64,000 nt of DNA from Streptomyces sp. S4.7. GTDB taxonomy: Bacteria; Actinomycetota; Actinomycetes; Streptomycetales; Streptomycetaceae. The notes beneath the pieces were generated by a model. That model saw only the letters and a list, made by a program, of their open reading frames with translations, was not told where the DNA came from and did not search any database. Positions 57,937 through 64,000 of the stretch are shown here, one piece after another. Each line of letters begins with the position of its first letter. Position 1 is the first letter of the stretch. The position numbers were made by a program, and so were the translations under genes. Location of the stretch: contig NZ_CP048397.1 in NCBI RefSeq assembly GCF_010384365.1, forward strand, positions 2,232,001 to 2,296,000, written 5' to 3'.

Positions 57937-58560
57937 CTACGAGCAGGGTACGTTCAGCGACAGTATGGCGGCCTGGCTACCCGCCATCCGCAGCTCCGTC
58001 ACCGCCGCGTTCCGCAGGCGCGGGAACACCCGGCGGTAGTCGCTCAGCGCGATGCCCAGCAGTTCGCAGAGCACCAGCCGCAGCAGGGTATTGTGCGCGA
58101 CGACCAGGACCCGGCCGTCCTCGTGCGTCGCGGCGATCCGGCGCAGGGCGTCCGTCCCGCGGGTCGCGGCCGAGCGGGGGTCCTCCGCGGCGGGGAACGG
58201 GTTCAGCACCGGGTCGGCGCGGAAGGCCGCAGCCGCCGTCGGGTCCACGGTCTCGAACTCGGCGAGCGTGCGGCCCTCCACCACCCCGAAGTCGCACTCG
58301 CGCAGGTCGTGTTCGCGGGTCGGTACGAGGTCCAGCGCCCGGCAGGCGGGCTCGGCCGTGGCGATCGCGCGGGGCACCGTGGATGTCCACACGGCGTCGA
58401 TCCCGGCGCCCGCCGCCGCCTGCCGCCCCGCCCACCAGCCCAGCCGGACCGCCTGGGCGCGCCCCTCGTCGGTGAGGCCGATGTCGCTCACGCCCGCGTA
58501 GCGGTTCTCGGCGTGCCAGAGCGTCTGTCCGTGGCGGGCCAGCAGCAGGGTCGCACTCAT
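57937..58560 (-). CDS. Histidine phosphatase family protein
   Basis: The protein has 207 residues. The RHG motif (LLLARHGQTLWHAENRYAG) carries the phospho-accepting His near residue 10. The second His is in VVAHNTLLRLVL, and the acid residue region is LRECDFGVVEGR. It overlaps the FGGY kinase stop by 4 nt, so the two are translationally coupled. It may dephosphorylate a sugar phosphate in that pathway. Confidence 0.9.
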   Translation of the reverse strand: MSATLLLARHGQTLWHAENRYAGVSDIGLTDEGRAQAVRLGWWAGRQAAAGAGIDAVWTSTVPRAIATAEPACRALDLVPTREHDLRECDFGVVEGRTLAEFETVDPTAAAAFRADPVLNPFPAAEDPRSAATRGTDALRRIAATHEDGRVLVVAHNTLLRLVLCELLGIALSDYRRVFPRLRNAAVTELRMAGSQAAILSLNVPCS

Positions 58561-60017
58561 GAGGTCTCCAAAGCGTCGGCACGCGTGCGGGCGTGGGCGG
58601 CGACGGGCGCCGGGAGCCAGCCACGCTGTTCCAGTTCGTCCACCATGCTCAGATACGGCGGGAGGAAACGCGCGGTACGGGCCGGGTCGGGGCGCAGGAC
58701 ATGGCTGAGGCCGACCATCCGCTCGGCCGCGTCAGCGAGGGTGGGGGCGGCGTCGGCGCCGTACGCGGCGAGGACCGCCATGCCGAGCGCCGGTTCGCTG
58801 TGCCGGGGGATGTGCACGCTGCGGCCGAGGATGTCGGTGCGCAGTTGGTTCCAGTACGCGCTGCGCGAGGCGCCGCCGGTGAAGGTGAGCGGGCCGTCCT
58901 GCGGGGCGCCGAGGTGGTCCAGGTAGTCCAGGCAGAGCCGTTCGGTGTGGCCGACCCCCTGGAGGAGCGCCGCCCAGTGGTCGGCGTCGGAGCGGGGCCG
59001 GCCGAGCAGGAGGGGCGTGGCGTCGGGGGCGAGGAAGGGGAACCGCTCGCCCCGTGAGACCAGTGGGTAGGCGAGCGCGGTCGACGGTTCGTGCGCGGCG
59101 GCGAGGGCGTCGAGGCGCGCCGGGTCCGCGTCCGGGAAGGCTCTGCCCAGCGCGCCGGCCCCGACGCCGGAGGCGCCGCCGGGCAGCCAACCGCCGTCCG
59201 GGGCGCGGTGGTTGTAGACGGCTCCGGTGCTGTCGTGGACGGGTGCGGCGGTGACGCCCTTGAGGACGAGCGTGGTGCCGAGGACGGAGTTCCAGGATCC
59301 GACGCCCAGTGAGCCCGAGGCGATCTGGGCCGCGCAGCCGTCGGTCATTCCGGCGATCACGGGGGTGCCGGCGGGGACACCGGTGGCGCTCTCGCCGTCC
59401 GCGTCGACCTCGCCGAGCCGGTCGCCGGGCCGTACGACCTCCGGGAAGAGGTCCGGGGCCAGACCCAGGGCGCGCAGTTCGTCGTGCGGCCAGGTGTCGC
59501 CCGTCAGGTCGTAACCCGTCTTCAGGGCGTGGCTGGAGTCGGTGGGGGTGGGAGCGCCGACCAGCCGGGATACGACGAGGTCCGCCTGATGGGTGAGGCG
59601 TGTCCCCGCGGTCGGCGGCTGCTCCTTCAGCAGCCACATCACCTTCGGCAGCGCCCACGTCGGCTGGACGCGCAGTCCTCGCTCGCGGGCCAGCGCGGCC
59701 TCCGCCGTGGCGCGCCCGTCGTCGTACATCAGGCCGGGTGTGAGCGGGCGGCCCGCGCCGTCGGTGAGCAGGACCGTGCCGGAGGTGCCGCACACGGCGA
59801 GCGCGCGGACGGGGGGTGACCCGCCGTCAGGGACGGACTTCAGGGCCTGGCCGATCGCCGTGCGCGCCGCTTCCCACCAGTCGTCCGGCGACTGCTCGTG
59901 GCGTACCCCGTCGCGTCTGCCGCCGAGTGGGGCCGCCCCGCTGCCGAACACGGCCCCCTCGTCCCCGACGAGCACCGCACGGACGCTCTGTGTACCGAGA
60001 TCGATACCCATCCACAT
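58557..60017 (-). CDS. FGGY-family carbohydrate kinase (xylulokinase-like)
   Basis: The protein has 486 residues from the ATG at 60017, with GAGGGAG 5 nt upstream; an ATG two codons on is also possible. ATP-site and FGGY features are MGIDLGTQSVRAVLVGD, VIAGMTDGCAAQI, GSLGVGSWNSVLGTT and FTGGASRSAYWNQL. It phosphorylates a sugar or polyol, most like xylulokinases. It is divergent from the sugar ABC transporter, whose substrate it presumably traps. Confidence 0.9.
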   Translation of the reverse strand: MWMGIDLGTQSVRAVLVGDEGAVFGSGAAPLGGRRDGVRHEQSPDDWWEAARTAIGQALKSVPDGGSPPVRALAVCGTSGTVLLTDGAGRPLTPGLMYDDGRATAEAALARERGLRVQPTWALPKVMWLLKEQPPTAGTRLTHQADLVVSRLVGAPTPTDSSHALKTGYDLTGDTWPHDELRALGLAPDLFPEVVRPGDRLGEVDADGESATGVPAGTPVIAGMTDGCAAQIASGSLGVGSWNSVLGTTLVLKGVTAAPVHDSTGAVYNHRAPDGGWLPGGASGVGAGALGRAFPDADPARLDALAAAHEPSTALAYPLVSRGERFPFLAPDATPLLLGRPRSDADHWAALLQGVGHTERLCLDYLDHLGAPQDGPLTFTGGASRSAYWNQLRTDILGRSVHIPRHSEPALGMAVLAAYGADAAPTLADAAERMVGLSHVLRPDPARTARFLPPYLSMVDELEQRGWLPAPVAAHARTRADALETS

Positions 60018-60184
60018 ATCGGCTCCCTCTGTGAAGTTCTCACTCTGCACCGAGATTTTGCGATGTGCGAGGGATTGACGCGCAACTACCGGTGTTCCAA
60101 GCTCTGTTAACCACTCGAAGGAACGCGTTATCCACGGGTGGGAACGTGGCGACAACGTCTCCTGCCGGACCGTGGAGGTCACGG

Positions 60185-61615
60185 ATGGACATGCACGGGC
60201 AGCTCGGGCACGACCGGCGGCGGTTCCTCGCGCTCACGGCGGCGGCGTCTTCCGTCCCGTTGCTGAGCGCCTGCGGGGCCGGCTTCGGTGACGGTGACAG
60301 CAAGAGCGACGGGTCCGCCGCCGACGACGTCACCGGATCCTTCGACTGGCAGCGGCACAAGGGCACCACCGTCAAGGCGCTGCTCAACAAGCATCCGTAC
60401 ACGGACGCGCTGATCGCCGATCTGAAGGCGTTCACCGCGAAGACCGGCATCAAGGTCGAGTACGACGTGTTCCCCGAGGACAACTACTTCGACAAGCTGA
60501 CCGTCGACCTCTCCAGCGGCCGGGCGTCGTACGACATCTTCATGCTCGGCGCCTACATGGTGTGGCAGTACGGCCCGCCGGGCTGGCTGGAGGATCTCGG
60601 CCCCTGGATGCGCAACGAGTCGGCCACCGGCGCCGAATGGGACCAGGACGACTTCCTGCCGAGCCTCCTCGAAGGCACCCAGTGGTCCCTGAAGGCCGGC
60701 ACGCCGCTCGGGCAGGGCGGGCAGTACGCGCTGCCGTGGGGCTGGGAGGCCAACGTCGTCGCGTACAACACGGAGGTCTTCAACAAGCTGGGGCTGCGGC
60801 CCGCCGAGTCCTTCGACGAGTTGCGCGAACTCGCCGGGACCATCAAGCGCAAGGCGCCCGGGGCCGGTTTCGACGGGATGTACGGGGTCGCGGTGCGCGG
60901 CTCGCGGAGCTGGGCGACGATCCACCCCGGCTTCATGACGATGTTCTCCCGCTACAAGCTGAAGGACTTCACGGTCGACGGGGAGAGCCTGAAGCCCGCC
61001 ATGAACTCCCCCGAGGCCATCACGTTCACCCGTGACTGGGCGGACATGGTCAAGAAGGGCGGGCCGCCCTCGTGGACCTCGTACACCTGGTACCAGTGTT
61101 CGAGCGACCTGGGCGCGAAGAAGGCGGGCATGCTCTTCGACGCGGACACCGCCGCGTACTTCCAGGCGGTGAAGGGCGCGTCGCCCGCCGCCGGGAAGAT
61201 CGCGTTCCATCCGGGGCCGAAGGGGCCCGACGGTTCGCTCGCGACCAACATGTGGATCTGGTCGCTCGGCATGAACGCCAAGAGCAAGAAGAAGAGCGCC
61301 GCCTGGCTGTTCCTCCAGTGGGCCACCGGCAAGGAGCACCTGCGCAAGGGCGCGATCGAGTACAACCACATCGATCCGGTGCGCAAGTCGGTGAGCGACG
61401 ACCCTGCGTACCGGGACAAGATGAGCGAACTTGCGGGTTTCATCGAGACGTTCGAGGCCGTCCAGGACCAGACGCGGATCCAGTTCACCCCGCAGGAGCA
61501 GTTCTTCGACGCGACCACGAGCTGGGCGTCGGCGCTCCAGGAGATCTACGGGGGCAAGAGCGCGGGGCCGGTGCTGAACGGACTGGCGGACGATCTGGCC
61601 TCGAAGGTCGGGTGA
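60185..61615 (+). CDS. Sugar ABC transporter substrate-binding lipoprotein
   Basis: The protein has 476 residues from the ATG at 60185, with GGAGGT upstream. The signal peptide has a twin-arginine motif (DRRRFLALTAAAS) and a lipobox (LLSAC), so it is probably exported folded by Tat and lipidated. The mature part is a cluster-B-type binding protein (KAFTAKTGIKVEYDVFPEDN, YALPWGWEANVVAYNTEVF). It is long for the family. First gene of the uptake operon. Confidence 0.92.
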   Translation: MDMHGQLGHDRRRFLALTAAASSVPLLSACGAGFGDGDSKSDGSAADDVTGSFDWQRHKGTTVKALLNKHPYTDALIADLKAFTAKTGIKVEYDVFPEDNYFDKLTVDLSSGRASYDIFMLGAYMVWQYGPPGWLEDLGPWMRNESATGAEWDQDDFLPSLLEGTQWSLKAGTPLGQGGQYALPWGWEANVVAYNTEVFNKLGLRPAESFDELRELAGTIKRKAPGAGFDGMYGVAVRGSRSWATIHPGFMTMFSRYKLKDFTVDGESLKPAMNSPEAITFTRDWADMVKKGGPPSWTSYTWYQCSSDLGAKKAGMLFDADTAAYFQAVKGASPAAGKIAFHPGPKGPDGSLATNMWIWSLGMNAKSKKKSAAWLFLQWATGKEHLRKGAIEYNHIDPVRKSVSDDPAYRDKMSELAGFIETFEAVQDQTRIQFTPQEQFFDATTSWASALQEIYGGKSAGPVLNGLADDLASKVG

Positions 61616-61621
61616 CGCCCC

Positions 61622-62665
61622 ATGTCCTCGTCGACGGAGGCCGATCACGGGGCGGCCTCGTCCGACGACGCGGCCGTGGCCGGCGCCCGTGAAAAGGCGT
61701 CGGCCGCGGATCGGGGTTCGGGCTCCGGCCCGGCCGCGGGCGCTCCCCCGCCCGCGGGCCCCGGCGCGGAGAGGAGCGTCCCGCGGTGGCGGCGCTCCCT
61801 TCGCCCGTATCTGCTCATCGTGCCCGCCCTGCTGCTGACCGGCGGGATCCTCTACCCCTTCGGGCTCGGCCTGTACTACACGGTGTTCGACTTCGCGGCG
61901 AGCAAGCCGCAGCCGGACTTCACGGGCCTGGAGAACTACCGGCGGATCTTCACCGACTCCTCCTTCTGGGACTCGGCGTGGGTGACGGTGCTCTACGCGG
62001 TCGGCGCCGCCGCCGTCGAGACGGTGCTCGGCGTCGCCGTGGCGCTGCTCCTGCACCGCTCGACACTGGTGGGCCGGGTGCTGGAGAAGGTCCTCATCCT
62101 GCCGCTGATGATCGCGCCGGTGATCGCCGCGATCATCTGGAAGCTGATGCTCCAGCCGTCGGTCGGGGTCGTGAACCACCTGCTGCGGCCGTTCGGTCTG
62201 GGCGGGGTGCAGTGGACGGACACCCCGACGGGCGCGCTGCTCTCCTCGATCGCCGTGGACGTGTGGGTCTACACCCCGTTCGTCGCGATCCTGGCGCTGG
62301 CGGGGCTGCGCTCGCTGCCCGCGTCGCCCTTCGAGGCGGCGGCGGTCGACGGGGCGGGCTGGTGGTTCACCTTCCGCAAGCTGACGATGCCGATGCTGTG
62401 GCCGTACGTCCTGGTCGCCGTGATCTTCCGGTTCATGGACTCGCTGAAGGTCTTCGACATCATCTACGCCCTGACGGAGGGCGGCCCCGGCGACTCCACG
62501 GTGGTGCTCCAGATCCGCGCGTATCTGGAGGCGATCCGCTTCCAGCGCTACTCGTTCGGGCTGAGCTACATGATCGTGCTGTGGGCGGTGGTCTATCTGG
62601 CGGCGATGGTGCTGGTGCGCTATCTGGGCCGGATCCAGAACCGGGCGGCGGAGGTGTCGAGGTGA
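61622..62665 (+). CDS. Sugar ABC transporter permease 1
   Basis: The protein has 347 residues. A 60-residue Ala/Ser/Pro-rich N-terminus precedes six membrane helices. The EAA loop, which docks on the ATPase, reads FEAAAVDGAGWWFTFRKLTM. It starts 6 bp after the binding-protein gene. Confidence 0.93.
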   Translation: MSSSTEADHGAASSDDAAVAGAREKASAADRGSGSGPAAGAPPPAGPGAERSVPRWRRSLRPYLLIVPALLLTGGILYPFGLGLYYTVFDFAASKPQPDFTGLENYRRIFTDSSFWDSAWVTVLYAVGAAAVETVLGVAVALLLHRSTLVGRVLEKVLILPLMIAPVIAAIIWKLMLQPSVGVVNHLLRPFGLGGVQWTDTPTGALLSSIAVDVWVYTPFVAILALAGLRSLPASPFEAAAVDGAGWWFTFRKLTMPMLWPYVLVAVIFRFMDSLKVFDIIYALTEGGPGDSTVVLQIRAYLEAIRFQRYSFGLSYMIVLWAVVYLAAMVLVRYLGRIQNRAAEVSR

Positions 62666-63531
62666 CGAGACGTCAGCCGCCTGCGCGGCGGAACGGGGCG
62701 GCGCGGCGACGGGTGCTGGGGATCGCCGCCGACGGCGCGCTGATCCTCTACTTCCTCTTCGCGCTCTTCCCCGTCATGTGGATGGTCGTGCTCTCGCTGA
62801 AGCCGGGACACGAACTCTTAAGCACCTACTTCTCCTTCACCCCGACCCTGGACTCCTACCGCACGGTCCTCGGCGCGGGCGAGGACGAGGGTGTGCCGTT
62901 CGTGCGGTTCTTCCTCAACTCCCTGGTGGTGTCGCTGGGGGCCGTCGGGCTCTCCCTGGTGATCGGGCTGCCCGCCGCGTACGCCGCGGCGCGCTGGCGG
63001 TTCCGCGGCTCGGAGAATCTGATGTTCACGCTGCTGTCGTTCCGCTTCGCGCCCGAACTGACCGTGATCATCCCGCTGTTCGTGCTCTACCAGCAGCTCG
63101 GTCTCTTCGACACCCACCTCGGCATGATCTGGGTCCTGCAACTGGTCACGCTGCCGCTGATCGTGTGGATCATGCGGTCGTACTTCGCCGACCTGTCACC
63201 GGAGCTGGAGCAGGCGGCGCTGCTCGACGGCTACACCCGCAAACAGGCGTTCTTCCGGGTCGCGCTGCCGCTGGTGAAGCCGGGGATCGCGGCGGTGTCA
63301 CTGCTGGCCTTCATCTTCGCGTGGAACAACTTCGTCTTCCCGCTGATCCTCACCTCCTCACAGGCGCAGACCGTGACCGTGGGCGCGCTGTCGTTCCTCG
63401 GCGGCGACCGGCCCAAGTACAACCTGACGGCCGCCGCCGCGCTCGTGTCGGTGATCCCGCCGTTGCTGCTGGCGCTCACGATCCAGCGGTATCTGGTGCG
63501 GGGGCTGTCGTTCGGGGCGGTGAAGTCGTGA
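62662..63531 (+). CDS. Sugar ABC transporter permease 2
   Basis: The protein has 289 residues from a GTG overlapping the permease 1 stop (GTGA), with GGAGG upstream. It has six membrane helices and the EAA loop LEQAALLDGYTRKQAFFRVA. MalG type. It pairs with permease 1 in the channel. Confidence 0.94.
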   Translation: MTRRQPPARRNGAARRRVLGIAADGALILYFLFALFPVMWMVVLSLKPGHELLSTYFSFTPTLDSYRTVLGAGEDEGVPFVRFFLNSLVVSLGAVGLSLVIGLPAAYAAARWRFRGSENLMFTLLSFRFAPELTVIIPLFVLYQQLGLFDTHLGMIWVLQLVTLPLIVWIMRSYFADLSPELEQAALLDGYTRKQAFFRVALPLVKPGIAAVSLLAFIFAWNNFVFPLILTSSQAQTVTVGALSFLGGDRPKYNLTAAAALVSVIPPLLLALTIQRYLVRGLSFGAVKS

Positions 63532-64000
63532 TCGCGGCCGGGTCCGGCACCACCTCGATAGGGCTGCGCGGCGTCCACAAGTCGTACGGACGCACCACCG
63601 CGCTCGACGGCGTCGAACTGGACGTGGCCGAGGGTGAGTTCTTCTGTCTGCTCGGCCCGTCCGGGGCGGGCAAGACGACGACGCTCAAGACCGTCGCCGG
63701 TCTGGAGGAGCCGGACTCCGGCGCGGTCGAGCTGGGCGGCCGGGACATGACCGGCGTCGAGCCCTACGACCGGGGCGTGGCCATGTGCTTCGAGTCGTAC
63801 GCGCTCTATCCGCACCGCTCCGCCTACGACAACCTCGCATCGCCGCTGCGCTCGCCCAAGTACCGGCTGCCGGCCGCCGAGGCCCGTACGCGGATCCACG
63901 ACATCGCCGAACTGCTCGGTATCGAGCAGCTGTTGGAGCGTCCGGTGGGCGCCCTGTCGAACGGGCAGCGGCAGCGGGTGGCGCTCGGGCGGGTGCTCGT
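63528..64000 (+). CDS. Sugar ABC transporter ATP-binding protein (partial)
   Basis: The first 157 codons from a GTG that overlaps the permease 2 stop (GTGA); the rest lies beyond the window. Walker A is GPSGAGKTTT. The signature is LSNGQRQRVALGRVL, a variant of LSGGQ. The Q-loop position reads CFESYALYPH, with Glu where MalK-type ATPases have Gln. It energises the two permeases. Confidence 0.92.
   Translation, partial: MIAAGSGTTSIGLRGVHKSYGRTTALDGVELDVAEGEFFCLLGPSGAGKTTTLKTVAGLEEPDSGAVELGGRDMTGVEPYDRGVAMCFESYALYPHRSAYDNLASPLRSPKYRLPAAEARTRIHDIAELLGIEQLLERPVGALSNGQRQRVALGRVL

Overview
The window is chromosomal DNA of a Streptomyces or close relative. It has very high GC, codon third positions that are almost all G or C (so long antisense shadow ORFs run opposite nearly every real gene), GTG starts and ATGA/GTGA stop-start overlaps. 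The core gene order matches the well-known Streptomyces block rplU-rpmA-obg / rne / mreBCD-pbp2-rodA / ndk-folC-valS / clpX-clpP-tig. Most of the first 44 kb is on the minus strand.

Layout. (1) 1-17 kb: genes for a cell-wall glycopolymer, split in two by obg-rpmA-rplU. The left part has a TagF-like membrane protein (cut by the window edge), a bifunctional CDP-polyol-forming cytidylyltransferase/reductase and a large GT4 glycosyltransferase. The right part has a four-enzyme set resembling WbpA-WbpB-WbpE-WbpD, which makes UDP-2,3-diacetamido-uronic acid, plus two glycosyltransferases. An acyltransferase-3 membrane protein (8411) sits between them. (2) 17-27 kb: RNase E/G with long repeat-rich arms, the TIGR03936/TIGR03960 radical-SAM pair, a repeat-built membrane protein and a CYTH-CHAD protein. 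(3) 27-34 kb: the complete rod/spore-wall set rodA, pbp2, mreD, mreC, mreB. (4) 34-45 kb: ndk, folC, valS, a Pro/Gln-rich membrane protein, clpX, clpP2, clpP1 (with a ClgR-type box and a -10 upstream) and tig, then tRNA-Pro and tRNA-Gly back to back. (5) 45-55 kb: a second acyltransferase-3 paralogue, an HD protein, a KefB-type antiporter, a SpoIIE-type phosphatase, an Eis-like acetyltransferase, a Nei-type glycosylase, rpiB, bioY and an amino-acid permease. (6) 55.9-58 kb: a small accessory patch with an XRE/DUF397 pair and a HicA-like/HTH pair whose toxin-like ORF is interrupted by an in-frame TGA. (7) 57.9-64 kb: a sugar or polyol uptake locus with an FGGY kinase and histidine phosphatase divergent from an ABC transporter operon that runs off the right edge.

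How the genes fit together. Regions 1 and 3 both serve the cell envelope: surface polymer precursors and transferases on one side, MreBCD/PBP2/RodA wall synthesis on the other. Operons are tight, with many 4-nt overlaps, and most ends carry strong hairpins. Several genes (both acyltransferases, folC, valS, the CYTH-CHAD gene and the HicA-like ORF) have a TANNNT -10-like element 6-7 nt before the start codon and no ribosome-binding site, so I infer leaderless transcripts. Two genes have good Shine-Dalgarno sequences pointing at non-standard start codons (CTG and ATC).
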